From contig JAJFVE010000119.1 in NCBI GenBank assembly GCA_021371965.1, forward strand, positions 1-26,548: 26,548 bases of DNA, given 5' to 3'. Positions 1 to 7,476 of this stretch are shown piece by piece. The notes beneath the pieces were generated by a model. That model ran no database searches. It was not told where the DNA came from and saw nothing but the letters and a program-made list of their open reading frames with translations. Source of the DNA: Planctomycetaceae bacterium (GTDB lineage Bacteria > Planctomycetota > Phycisphaerae > SM23-33). The translations under genes were made by a program, and so were the position numbers. Numbering within the stretch: position 1 is the first letter of the stretch; the number at the start of each line of letters is the position of its first letter.

Positions 1-1073
1 TCCATCAACGCCTCGGTCAGGGCCTCCTTGCCGTCGCCGAGCACCTCGATCTTGACGGGGAAAGTCACGACGTTGGAGTCCACCGTTCCGCGCGGCGTGA
101 TCTGGACGACCTTGCCCCGGAACCGCCGCCCGGGGTACGAATCGGTCGTAATCGACACATCCTGCCCCAGATGCCCGGTCTCGATCAGGCGGCCGATGTC
201 GCTCTCGTCCACCGAGGCCACCACGAAGATGTGCGACAGGTCGCTGACGGTCATCAGCGTCGTCCCGCCGCCGACATTCTGGATGCCGCTGGCGACGATC
301 TGCCCCACCTGCACCGCGCGCGAGGTCACCACGCCGTCGATGGGCGAGTAGATCTTCGTGTCGGCCAGACGCTGCTGCGCGTCGGCCAGGTCCACCTTGG
401 CGCTGGAGACATTGGCCTCGGCCAGCGTCACGTCGGCCTGGCGCTGCTGAACGGCCAGTTCCATGCTCTTGACCGCTTCCTGCTGCGCCATGGCGACTTT
501 CAGTGTCGCCTCGGCGACGGCCGTGTTGGCCACTTCGGTATCAAGCTCGTTCTTGGTGCTGACGTTGCGGGCGAACATCTCGCGCGTGCGTTCGAGGCTG
601 GTCTTGGCCAGATCGGCCCGTGCCTTGGCCGAGGCGACGTCGGCGGCCGCCTTGCTGCGGGCGACCTCGAGGTCCTGCTTGGCCACCAGTAGCGTCTGTT
701 TGGCCAGATCGAGCTTGGCCGCGGCGGCGTCAAACATCGCCTGCGTCCGCTGCACGGCGCGGGTCTCGTCGATGGGGTCCAGCGCCACCAGCAGGGCCTT
801 GTCCTCGTTCTTGCCGGGGACGTACTTGGGCACGCGGTCGCTGACGTCGTAGGGCAGCGTGGTGATCTCGCCGCTGGCCTTACACTTGATGTCCACGTCG
901 AGATTGCTCTCGACCGACCCGTTGGCCTGCACTTCCAGCACCAATTCACCACGGGCGACCCTGGCCGTAGCCGCCGCCTGCTCGGCTGGAGCTGGATTCT
1001 TAGGCTTGCCCAGCATCCACCACGCCCCCACCGCTACCGCTGCCAGCACCACGATGAGAACAAACCATTTCAT
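1..1073 (-). CDS. HlyD/MacA-type periplasmic adaptor (membrane fusion protein), 3' end cut by window edge
   Basis: An open frame on the minus strand starts at ATG 1073 and runs off the left edge with no stop (357 complete codons). The N-terminus MKWFVLIVVLAAVAVGAWWM is a single membrane anchor. It is followed by a lipoyl/barrel-like stretch (VARGELVLEVQANGSVESN), a long Ala/Lys/Glu/Gln-rich coiled-coil hairpin (about residues 105-235), and the typical return segment TKIYSPIDGVVTSRAVQVGQ and GRRFRGKVVQITPRGTVDSN. This is the architecture of adaptors that link an inner-membrane ABC or RND pump to an outer-membrane channel. Residues 75-100 include a KYVPGKNEDKALLVALDP segment. No convincing Shine-Dalgarno precedes the ATG. 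The pump partner would be expected beyond the left edge. Family assignment is firm; substrate unknown. Confidence 0.88.
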   Translation of the reverse strand, partial: MKWFVLIVVLAAVAVGAWWMLGKPKNPAPAEQAAATARVARGELVLEVQANGSVESNLDVDIKCKASGEITTLPYDVSDRVPKYVPGKNEDKALLVALDPIDETRAVQRTQAMFDAAAAKLDLAKQTLLVAKQDLEVARSKAAADVASAKARADLAKTSLERTREMFARNVSTKNELDTEVANTAVAEATLKVAMAQQEAVKSMELAVQQRQADVTLAEANVSSAKVDLADAQQRLADTKIYSPIDGVVTSRAVQVGQIVASGIQNVGGGTTLMTVSDLSHIFVVASVDESDIGRLIETGHLGQDVSITTDSYPGRRFRGKVVQITPRGTVDSNVVTFPVKIEVLGDGKEALTEALM

Positions 1074-1407
1074 AATTTAACCCGCCATCAAGTTTCACGA
1101 CCGCCGGGGCCAACACTGGTGCAGTGGAGCCTATGCCGCAAGAAGTTACAGAAAAAAGGGACGCCCGCCACAAAGGGACGCCCGCCACTTTCCTGTATTT
1201 CCCGAAGGACGCTATTCTCTCAAGATCAGCCCCAACAAGCCATGTGTTTCGGGCAGCACACGTATCCCCTAAGTTACAGGGGGGAAGGTCGCGGCGGAGG
1301 CGCCAAGTATTTATCAACGCCGTCTTGCAGGCGTTAATGAATCTTTCCCGCGGCATGCTGCGGAGAGCATCGTTCGCCCGACTGGCCTGTGAAAGCGGTA
1401 AGCGTCC
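1074..1407. other. Non-coding gap between adaptor start and URO-D gene stop
   Basis: I see no credible gene in these 334 bases. They hold a perfect 17-bp tandem duplication (1155-1188), an inverted repeat AACGCC-N8-GGCGTT (1316-1335) without a T tract, and a 52-bp sequence (1354-1405) repeated near 5.65 kb. Short open frames here have no ribosome binding site or recognisable product. Confidence 0.6.
1155..1188. repeat. Perfect 17-bp tandem duplication
   Basis: AAAGGGACGCCCGCCAC occurs twice back to back (1155-1171 and 1172-1188). Its GGGACGC...CTTTC portion resembles the left terminus of the inverted-repeat element at 5575, so it may be the distal end of a related element whose other end is at 1391-1408. 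Confidence 0.8.
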
Positions 1408-1410
1408 CTA
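1354..1410. repeat. Interspersed repeat, copy A (gene 3' end)
   Basis: The 52 bases 1354-1405 match 5627-5678 at 46 of 52 positions by direct comparison. The end GAAAGCGGTAAGCGTCCC (1391-1408) continues into CTA at 1408-1410, which read on the minus strand is the TAG stop codon of the URO-D family gene. The same arrangement recurs in copy B. Confidence 0.8.
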
Positions 1411-2460
1411 ACGCCGGCGAAGCTCCTGGAACACCTCGTTATAGTACAGGGCATTCTCGATGGGCACATTGGCGGGAATGTGGCCGCTGCAGCACATGAA
1501 GTACCCCGGGCAGTCGCGCCCCAGGGCGACGCACCGCTCGACTTCGGCCCGGATGGCCTTGCGCGTGCCGAACGTCAGCACGCGCGTGTCCACATTGCCG
1601 ATGATCGCGTGCGTGCGGCCGAACCGCTCGATCACGGCTGAGAGGTCCGTGAAGCACTCGAACCAGAACGCCGCATTGCCGCAGGCGGCGACGTCTTCGA
1701 TGAACGGCGTGTAATTGCCGTCGCAGAAGAAGATAACCTTCTTGCCCGCCTCGACCAGAGGGGCCCAGAGCTTCTTGAGGTTTGGGAAGATGTACTGGCG
1801 ATACCAGTCGGGGTGGATAAACGGCCCAGCCGTCCAGACCAGGTCGTCGTGGCTGTAGACGACCTGGGTCTTCGATTCGGCCAGGGCGTTGTAATACTGC
1901 TGCATCCACGAAGCGTAGCGGCTGACGAGTTCGCCGAATCCCTTGGGGTTCACCCCCGCCATCGTCAGCAGCATGTCCCATCCGAAGATCGCGATCATGC
2001 CCGACATCTGCGTGGTGTAGATGCCGGTCATGTTCACCGTGTCGGGAAACGCGTCACAGTTGTTGGCGTACTGGTCGTCGAAGAGCTTGACCGTCGCGGC
2101 GTGGTCGGCCGGACCGTACGTCTGCCACGGATCGAACGCCAGGGCCTCGTCCACGTCGGTGAAGGCCTCATAGACGTTGGTGTCGAAGTCGCGACCGCCC
2201 TCGGCATACACGGCGTGGCCCATCGACGAGCGTTTCTTCTCCAGCACGTTGTAGCCGATCGCGCAGCCGAACAGCATGCCATAGTCCCACTGGCGTACGA
2301 ACCGCTTGGTGCATTCGAGGTAATCCTCACCGGGGCTCTCGGGCGTGATCTTGATCCCGCTGACAGCCGACTGGACGGGATAGTCGACGCTCGCCTCGGT
2401 GCGCGGAATGCGATCGGGCATCTGAAGATTCAAAGCCGCCCAGCCGTCAGCGTAGGACAT
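1408..2460 (-). CDS. Uroporphyrinogen decarboxylase (URO-D) family protein, MtaA/CmuA-like
   Basis: The 350-residue protein starts MSYADGWAALNLQMPDRIPR. An upstream in-frame ATG at 2523 exists, but ATG 2460 is preferred because GGAG lies 6 nt before it and homology-like sequence begins there. URO-D fold signatures include the opening 'PDRIPRTE', 'DGNYTPFIEDVAACG' near the middle, 'IIGNVDTRVLTFGT' and the C-terminal 'CSGHIPANVPIENALYY', which matches the family's SGH..P..VP.EN ending. Relatives include haem-pathway decarboxylases and corrinoid methyltransferases. The genomic context (no haem or corrinoid genes) does not decide, and Planctomycetota carry many uncharacterised members. Transcribed in the same direction as the secreted protein upstream (gap about 80 nt). 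The TAG stop lies within a repeat. Confidence 0.85.
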   Translation of the reverse strand: MSYADGWAALNLQMPDRIPRTEASVDYPVQSAVSGIKITPESPGEDYLECTKRFVRQWDYGMLFGCAIGYNVLEKKRSSMGHAVYAEGGRDFDTNVYEAFTDVDEALAFDPWQTYGPADHAATVKLFDDQYANNCDAFPDTVNMTGIYTTQMSGMIAIFGWDMLLTMAGVNPKGFGELVSRYASWMQQYYNALAESKTQVVYSHDDLVWTAGPFIHPDWYRQYIFPNLKKLWAPLVEAGKKVIFFCDGNYTPFIEDVAACGNAAFWFECFTDLSAVIERFGRTHAIIGNVDTRVLTFGTRKAIRAEVERCVALGRDCPGYFMCCSGHIPANVPIENALYYNEVFQELRRR

Positions 2461-2543
2461 TGCGCACTCCAGGTTAGAATCTGTTTTCAGTTTCAGCGTA
2501 CGCGCCGCACCGACTGCTGGCAAACGAAATAACCCAGCGCCCG

Positions 2544-3347
2544 CTAGCCTTCATCCTCGAACTGGCGGTGCTCGGGCTTGAGGGTGTCGAGCCAGCCGAT
2601 GCGGTACGCGGTGAACTCGCCGAGGGTCTGTTTGTTGAGCGTGTAGGCGACCATCAGCATGATGTCCGCCGGCCACAACTTGGCGGCGGCCTTCTTGCGA
2701 GTGTCGTTCTGGTCAAACGGAAAATACAACTCGCCGGCGCCGAAGAGATGCAGGATCTCATGGGCGTAGCTGGCCGCGGCGGTCGCTTGCCCGCTCTGAT
2801 AGCGGTCGAACATCACCGCTTCCTCACAGGCGTGCGGCGGCCGGGCCTGCCCGCAGCAGGACAAATTGTACGACGTGCCGCTCTTGTTGACGTGGATGAT
2901 GACTGCCACCTGGTCGGCGGCGTGCCGTTTTTTGAGGGCAAGAACAAGGTCGTTGGCGTCCATGCCCGCGGCGGCCTTGATCGCCGCGGCGATCCATCCC
3001 TGCGGCTTGAACATGTCCGTCGGCACGGGCGTCTTGCTGTCTGCTTTGGCGCTGACCTGGACGAACTCGACTTTCGCCTTGTACTTAGCCGCGTGGACGT
3101 CGAGAAACTTCAGGGCCTCGGCCATCCGCCGCGCAGCTTCTTCCGTCTTGTCTTTGGGCCAGGCGGACTGTGCATCGCAGACGAACACGTTGTAGACGCA
3201 TACCTTGCCTTTAAGCACGGCCGCACTGCCGCAGTTACGCTTTGAAGCCTGATTGCTCTTGAGCGAGGCTGCCCGTGACGTCGGTGCCGCTGCGGCCGCA
3301 ACCGCCGCCAGGCTCGCCAGCAGCAATGAAGCAAACGCTATCTTCAT
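2544..3347 (-). CDS. Secreted protein with HExxH putative zinc-metallopeptidase motif
   Basis: 267 residues. A classical signal peptide MKIAFASLLLASLAAVAAAAA with likely cleavage after the Ala run places the mature chain outside the cytoplasm. Residues 196-200 read HEILH, followed by LFGAGELYF: the metzincin-type spacing HExxHxxGxx is present, but the usual third ligand (His/Asp) position, 206, is Glu. Cysteines at 39, 50, 57, 164, 165 and 174 could form disulfides, fitting an exported enzyme. I do not recognise the family; 'putative metallopeptidase' rests on the motif and its placement after an Ala/Ser-rich helix. Start supported by a short GAG before the ATG. Downstream on the same strand lies the URO-D gene. 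Confidence 0.7.
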   Translation of the reverse strand: MKIAFASLLLASLAAVAAAAAPTSRAASLKSNQASKRNCGSAAVLKGKVCVYNVFVCDAQSAWPKDKTEEAARRMAEALKFLDVHAAKYKAKVEFVQVSAKADSKTPVPTDMFKPQGWIAAAIKAAAGMDANDLVLALKKRHAADQVAVIIHVNKSGTSYNLSCCGQARPPHACEEAVMFDRYQSGQATAAASYAHEILHLFGAGELYFPFDQNDTRKKAAAKLWPADIMLMVAYTLNKQTLGEFTAYRIGWLDTLKPEHRQFEDEG

Positions 3348-3387
3348 GCGGAGTCTCGCTCTTCCATAACGGTTCCCAACAACTTTG

Positions 3388-3413
3388 CCACAGAGATCAC
3401 GGAGACCACAAAG
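3388..3413. repeat. Degenerate CACAGAG-type interspersed repeat
   Basis: CCACAGAGATCACGGAGACC and the bases following it match the pattern seen at 14615-14764, 16540-16564 and 18341-18435. It lies in the 114-bp gap between the XylR-type gene and the secreted protein. Confidence 0.55.
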
Positions 3414-3461
3414 GTAAGAGACAAAGCGTGGACCTCAGCGGCTTGACTCCTACGTTTCGCT

Positions 3462-4652
3462 CTATCGCGGCAGGGGCGACAGGGCATTCTTCTGTCTCCA
3501 GGCCCGCGGCCCCATGCCTGTCTCTCGCAGCAGGACCGACCGCAGCGTGTTGGCGGCCAGGAATCCGCATCGTGCGGCGATCTGGCGCATCTTGAGGTCC
3601 GTCGTGGCCATCAGTTCCTGGGCCCGCTTGAGGCGAATCTCCAGCAGCAGCCGCCCGATCGAGCGGTTGAGATGCTTGCGGAATGCCAGGTTCAGCCCCG
3701 TCTTGGACATCGCCGTAACCGACACGATGCCGGGAACGTCCAGAGCCACATTGCCGCAGTTGAGCCACATGTGCCGCAGGGCCTTGGCCACCTCCGGATG
3801 CTCGGAAGCCATGATGTCGCTGCTGCGCCGGCAGACGACGGCGCGCGGCGGGATTACGACGGGCTGCTTGGCTCTGGGTCCGCCTTGCATCAGCTTGTCC
3901 AGGATGACCGCCGCCTCGCGGCCCAGACGCGGGTAGTCCAGGTCCACGCTCGACAGCGGGATCGGCGAGTTTTCGCAGAAGACCTCGCTGTTGCCGATGC
4001 CCACCACCGCCACCTCGTCGGGGACTGTCAGCCCCCGCTCGCGACAGGCCTCGACGGCCTCCAACGCCGTCCAGTCATCGTCAACCAGCAGCCCCAGCGG
4101 CTTGGGCAGCGCCGCCAACGACTTGCCCATCCATCGCCGCAGGTTCGCGCGGCTGGGGGACGGTGATCGCCGATATTCCCGGTTCCAATCCAGCACGTGC
4201 ACGGTGCAATTGGCCGCTGCCGCGGCCGCCTGCGCTCCGGCCAGTTCATCATTCACCCACGGGGAGTTGCCCATGTAGCAGTATGCCAACTGCCGGAATC
4301 CGCGTTCGATGAGATGCACCGCCGGCATTCGCCCAGCCTGTCGCCAATCCAGCGATACCGCCGGCTGGTCCAGGCCCTTCACGGGCAGGCCGCCACAGTG
4401 GACGATGGGGATCCGGCTGGATCGCCACTGGGCGGCCACGGCGCCTCGCAGGCGGAGCTGCCCGCCGACGAGGATGCCGTCGGCGCTCCACCATTTCGCG
4501 ATCTTCCTGGGCCCGCCGCCGTAAAATCCCGTGGGCGAAACGAGCCACCCGGCAGTGCGGGCATAGGACAGCACGCCCGCAAAGATGGCGTCGCGCATGT
4601 CCAGGGCGACGACGCGCAGCCCGTGATTTGGCTTCTTGATGATGTCGCTCAT
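3462..4652 (-). CDS. XylR-type transcriptional regulator (LacI-like sugar-binding domain plus AraC HTH)
   Basis: 396 residues, start MSDIIKKPNHGLRVVALDMRD. Residues about 10-270 look like a periplasmic-binding/LacI-type effector domain: 'GILVGG', 'LIERGFRQLAYCYMG', 'PLGLLVDDDWTALEAVEACRERGLTVPDEVAVVGIGNSEVFCE', then 'PLSSVDLDYPRLGREAAVILDKLM'. The last ~100 residues are an AraC double helix-turn-helix: 'TGLNLAFRKHLNRSIGRLLL', 'RAQELMATTDLKMRQIAARC'. This order matches E. coli XylR and many Planctomycetota sugar regulators. The effector is unknown; a plant-type sugar is plausible. No catabolic operon is directly adjacent, so the target may be distant or the gene itself. Three direct repeats upstream (4676-4727) are candidate autoregulatory sites. 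Confidence 0.9.
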   Translation of the reverse strand: MSDIIKKPNHGLRVVALDMRDAIFAGVLSYARTAGWLVSPTGFYGGGPRKIAKWWSADGILVGGQLRLRGAVAAQWRSSRIPIVHCGGLPVKGLDQPAVSLDWRQAGRMPAVHLIERGFRQLAYCYMGNSPWVNDELAGAQAAAAAANCTVHVLDWNREYRRSPSPSRANLRRWMGKSLAALPKPLGLLVDDDWTALEAVEACRERGLTVPDEVAVVGIGNSEVFCENSPIPLSSVDLDYPRLGREAAVILDKLMQGGPRAKQPVVIPPRAVVCRRSSDIMASEHPEVAKALRHMWLNCGNVALDVPGIVSVTAMSKTGLNLAFRKHLNRSIGRLLLEIRLKRAQELMATTDLKMRQIAARCGFLAANTLRSVLLRETGMGPRAWRQKNALSPLPR

Positions 4653-4675
4653 GTCCGAGAGCGTATCACGCGGAC

Positions 4676-4727
4676 AAGTGTTCGTCCAGCATATCTAGTG
4701 TTCAAATTTGCCACCAAAATGTTCAAA
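4676..4727. promoter_or_regulatory. Three direct repeats at 20-21 bp spacing, candidate AraC-type operator
   Basis: AAGTGTTCGT (4676), TAGTGTTCAAA (4696) and AAATGTTCAAA (4717) share the core RTGTTC, starting at 4678, 4698 and 4719. The spacing of 20 and 21 bp equals two helical turns, as at AraC-family half-sites. They end about 25-75 bp before the start codon of the XylR-type gene, in a locally A/T-rich stretch. Binding by that regulator is inference. Confidence 0.5.
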
Positions 4728-4823
4728 GTAAGGAGTACGAGCATTCCCACCTGTGATAACTTTATCTGACATGACGCTGCGCCCTGCGTCGTTTCCTGCA
4801 AGCGTGCACGGGCGGAAAGACAC

Positions 4824-4937
4824 ATGAAGAAATACCTGCTGTATCTGCTGCGATGGCGTCGAACAAGCTTCGCCGCTAACGTGCCGTTGGGCGCACCTTC
4901 AGTTTCACCAACGCCGTCGCACTCTCTGGAAAGTTAA
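4824..4937 (+). CDS. Small ORF, possibly the 5' remnant of a small membrane-protein gene
   Basis: ATG 4824 opens a 37-codon frame beginning MKKYLLYLLRWRRTSF, preceded by a purine-rich GGCGGAAAGA. From codon 14 on, the sequence is the interspersed repeat CAAGCTTCGCCGCTAACG (4864-4881) and then low-information DNA. The first 11 residues look like the start of a small membrane protein (I recall MKKYLLYLLRWQ-like starts, unverified). The frame overlaps the stop of the lipoprotein gene by four bases, convergently. Either a disrupted gene or chance. Confidence 0.25.
   Translation: MKKYLLYLLRWRRTSFAANVPLGAPSVSPTPSHSLES
4864..4881. repeat. CGCCGCTAACG repeat, copy 1
   Basis: CAAGCTTCGCCGCTAACG matches 10457-10474 at 17 of 18 positions and shares CCGCCGCTAACG-like sequence with 16753-16768. 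It interrupts the small ORF at 4824. Confidence 0.65.
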
Positions 4938-5488
4938 TCTTCCGGTTCCTCTTGGAAATGCTGGAGTTTGGCGATCCATTTGGCCACGGCCTTGGCCAGG
5001 CCCTCGGCCTTTTTGTCGATGCCGCGGTTGACTCGCGTGGTGCTGCGCCCGATGCAGTTGGCGGTGGCGAGCACGCGGCCGCTTTCCTTATCCACCAGTT
5101 CCGTCCGCACGACGACTTCCTCGACGGCCGAGGTGATCACGGCCAGGCTGCCGCTGCCTTCATAGTTCAAGACCACCCCGCGAATCAGCAGCGTCTTGCC
5201 GCCTGTGCCGGTGGCCACCTTGTACTTGGCCAGCATCTCCGGGAAGTGCGCTCGGAACTGCCCCAGCAGGTCCGCCGGGAGCTGGCCGGCGATATCGTTG
5301 GTGAACGTCCCCAGTTCAAACCGGGAATATTCCCGCAGCGGCTCGGCTGTGCTCAGCGTCGACGGATGGATGGGAACGACAACGCCCTCAGGACCGAATG
5401 CCTTACCCGCCCCTTCCGAAATAGCCGTGCCGCAGCCGCTCAGGGCGGCCAGTGAAATTGCGATCATCACGAGAGTCAGCGTTCGCAT
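4934..5488 (-). CDS. Predicted lipoprotein, DUF4410-like
   Basis: 184 residues. MRTLTLVMIAISLAALSGCG carries a lipobox L16-S-G-C19, so the mature protein should be acylated at Cys19 and membrane-attached. The region around residues 100-170 (GGKTLLIRGVVLNYEGSGSL, TELVDKESGRVLATANCIGR) resembles small DUF4410-type lipoproteins that combine a conserved strand with a 'D..SG..LA' segment. Function unknown. ATG 5488 fits the signal peptide; a weak AAAGGAGCC (5496-5504 complement) lies upstream at suitable spacing. The 3' end is convergent with the small ORF at 4824. Confidence 0.75.
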   Translation of the reverse strand: MRTLTLVMIAISLAALSGCGTAISEGAGKAFGPEGVVVPIHPSTLSTAEPLREYSRFELGTFTNDIAGQLPADLLGQFRAHFPEMLAKYKVATGTGGKTLLIRGVVLNYEGSGSLAVITSAVEEVVVRTELVDKESGRVLATANCIGRSTTRVNRGIDKKAEGLAKAVAKWIAKLQHFQEEPED

Positions 5489-5574
5489 GAATAGGCTCCT
5501 TTCAAGTCCATTGCATTGTAGGCTTTGGGCGTCCCAACTCCGCGACGCGCGGCGTAGTCTCGGCCGCGGGGATT

Positions 5575-5697
5575 GGGACGCTTACCGCTTTCGCGTCCCG
5601 GGCAGGGCAAAAACCTCTTCCCTGGCCATGCTGCTGAGACCATCGGCCGCCCGACTGGCTTGTGAAAGCGGTAAACGTTCCCCGGGGAACGTCCCTA
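5575..5697. repeat. Inverted-repeat (MITE-like) element, copy B, at the 3' end of a gene
   Basis: The left terminus GGGACGCTTACCGCTTTC (5575-5592) is mirrored by GAAAGCGGTAAACGTTCCC (5664-5682), so the element has inverted ends about 108 bp apart. The left end also forms a hairpin with GCGTCCC (5593-5599). The core 5627-5678 matches copy A at 46/52. The right end carries a perfect 18-nt palindrome ACGTTCCCCGGGGAACGT (5675-5692) and continues to CTA 5695-5697, the TAG stop of the membrane-protein gene. No coding capacity. Confidence 0.75.
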
Positions 5698-7404
5698 TCG
5701 CAGGCGGACGATGCGGTAGTAGTCGCCGGGAGCGGGTTTGGCCCAGGGGACTTCCTGGATGCCCGGGCCGGCGATGTCGGCCGTGGCCGGCAGCACGGCG
5801 TACCACTGTGCGTCGCTCTTCCAGTTGGGGTCGGGCGGACCCTTGGGGCTGGTCATGGCGGTGGTGATTTCCTTCGCCAGCAGCACCAGGGCCGCGCCAT
5901 CGCCGGGGCCCTGGGTGGTGGGCAGGGCTTTCTGCTGTCCGCACAGGCAGCGGTACCAGCTCGTCAGCTTGCCCGGCGCCAGGCGGTGCAGGTAGATCAT
6001 GTCCTGGATGCTGACGAGGATGCTCCGCTGCGAGACCAGGCGGAACTCCAGCGACTCGGTGATGAACATCGCGTCGACCGGCGTGTGTTCGCGCGCGGCC
6101 ATCGCCAGGCGGCGCAACTGCTGGCGGCTGCGGTCGCTCTCGCGGTGGCGGAGCACGTTGGCCGGCTTTTCGTTGTCGGGCAGGAACATGGTGGCCAGAT
6201 CAAGCGCCTGGTGCCGCGCCACGCGCAGATTATCCGTCGGCAGCATCCAGGCCACCAAGGCGGCCGCACATAGCCATCGCAGCAAGTGCCGGTGCGGATG
6301 GAAGAGGCGGAACAGGTTCGTCAGGGCCTGCGCCAGCAGGGCGTAGAACGGCAGCATCACCAGCGAGACGGCCTGGAGGTAGTCCGTCGTGGGCGGCGGG
6401 ACGCGGCCCTGTATGTCGAGGATGTACATCCCGCCGTAGAGCACGGTTGCTGCGCCCAGGGCGGCCGCTGTCCAGACCAGCCAGAACTTCAGGTCGCGCA
6501 CGCGGAACCGTTCGACCAGACTGAGCACGACGGCCGTCAGGATCACGGGCGCCGCCAGCATGCCGCCCCACTGTCCCAGGTCGCCCAGCAGCTTGCCCGG
6601 ACCGTAGAGAATGCCCGAGTCTTGCAGCGAGACCATCGGGGCGTACTGGCCGATATACGGGGCCATCCGAAACTCCGCCGTGCGCCCCGCCAGCGTGTAG
6701 AAGTACCACACGTACGGCGCCGCCGCGGCCGCCGCACAGAGCAGGCACGCCGCGCCCATCGCCAGGGCGCGGGGCTTCCAGTTCTGCCCGGCCAGGTACA
6801 CCACCAGCAGCACGAGCATGAGATTGGTCGCGGCCGTCATGTCGATGTTGGCCAGCAGGCCCGTGGCCAGGAACACCAGCAGGACCCGCCACTGGTTGGC
6901 GTAGATCAGCAGCGCCAGGGCGATCAGCGGCGTGACGGCGATGACGAGCCCCTGGGGCGTGACGAAGGTCATGGCCCCGGCCCCCCAGAAGCACCGCCCC
7001 ATCGTTTCGATGACCACCGAGCTGGCGACGGCCACCAGCGCCGAGATCGACCAACTGCGGCAGTGGCGGCGCATGAGCGAGTACATCCCGCACAGGTAGA
7101 CCAGCGCCACGATCGGCGCCAGGACGCGGAACGGCAGGGTCGGGTCGCGGTAGTCCGTCGGGATCAGCACCATCTCCATGATCGCCAGGAACAGCGGCGG
7201 GTGCATCTCCGACATGCGGCTGGGACCGAACACCATGTCGCGAGGGAACAGCTCCGGGCTGTGGCGTTTGACGGCCGCAGTGGCCAATTGCAACTGCTCG
7301 CGGTCGAGGCGCTGGTCGTAGAACGCCTCGCCGCCGTAAATGGCAGCCACGGCGACGAAGATCGCCAAGGCCATCACGTGCCGGGATCGGGGAACGGGTC
7401 TCAT
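5695..7404 (-). CDS. Multi-pass membrane protein, GT-C-like
   Basis: 569 residues. Roughly 10 hydrophobic segments cover residues 10-25, 78-95, 97-110, 123-145, 155-190, 195-212, 218-235, 285-305, 312-335, 345-365 and 380-392. The C-terminal ~180 residues are soluble (DRSRQQLRRLAMAAREHTPV, AMFITESLEFRLVSQRSILV) and end in WAKPAPGDYYRIVRLR. The acidic first loop (YDQRLDREQLQLA) and 'HPPLFLAIMEMVL' followed by many helices suggest a GT-C type glycosyltransferase or a related DUF6798-like protein. This is fold-level inference with no confirmed catalytic residues. It is divergent from tilS, with a good promoter candidate at 7437-7466. The stop codon lies in a repeat. Confidence 0.7.
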   Translation of the reverse strand: MRPVPRSRHVMALAIFVAVAAIYGGEAFYDQRLDREQLQLATAAVKRHSPELFPRDMVFGPSRMSEMHPPLFLAIMEMVLIPTDYRDPTLPFRVLAPIVALVYLCGMYSLMRRHCRSWSISALVAVASSVVIETMGRCFWGAGAMTFVTPQGLVIAVTPLIALALLIYANQWRVLLVFLATGLLANIDMTAATNLMLVLLVVYLAGQNWKPRALAMGAACLLCAAAAAAPYVWYFYTLAGRTAEFRMAPYIGQYAPMVSLQDSGILYGPGKLLGDLGQWGGMLAAPVILTAVVLSLVERFRVRDLKFWLVWTAAALGAATVLYGGMYILDIQGRVPPPTTDYLQAVSLVMLPFYALLAQALTNLFRLFHPHRHLLRWLCAAALVAWMLPTDNLRVARHQALDLATMFLPDNEKPANVLRHRESDRSRQQLRRLAMAAREHTPVDAMFITESLEFRLVSQRSILVSIQDMIYLHRLAPGKLTSWYRCLCGQQKALPTTQGPGDGAALVLLAKEITTAMTSPKGPPDPNWKSDAQWYAVLPATADIAGPGIQEVPWAKPAPGDYYRIVRLR

Positions 7405-7436
7405 CGTTATTGTGCCATCGGGACGATAGGATGCTT

Positions 7437-7466
7437 AGTATAGGATAGATGCGCACTGGCCTGCAA
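7437..7466 (-). promoter_or_regulatory. Candidate sigma-70 promoter for the membrane-protein gene
   Basis: Read on the minus strand, TTGCAG (7461-7466) and TATACT (7437-7442) are separated by 18 bp. The -10 matches TATAAT at 5 of 6 positions and the -35 matches TTGACA at 4 of 6. Transcription would begin near 7430, about 25 nt before ATG 7404. Confidence 0.45.
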
Positions 7467-7476
7467 GGACATCGCT

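Noticed and set aside
500..952. 150-codon minus-strand frame within the adaptor gene
   Set aside because: Arg/Ser/Pro-rich reading in the wrong frame; the adaptor frame gives clear HlyD-type motifs throughout.
1813..2532. 239-codon plus-strand frame opposite the URO-D gene
   Set aside because: No recognisable motif and typical antisense composition; the URO-D reading carries family signatures.
6286..7443. 385-codon plus-strand frame opposite the multi-pass membrane protein
   Set aside because: Arg/His/Gln-rich without hydrophobic or catalytic pattern; the minus-strand reading gives coherent membrane helices and a promoter.
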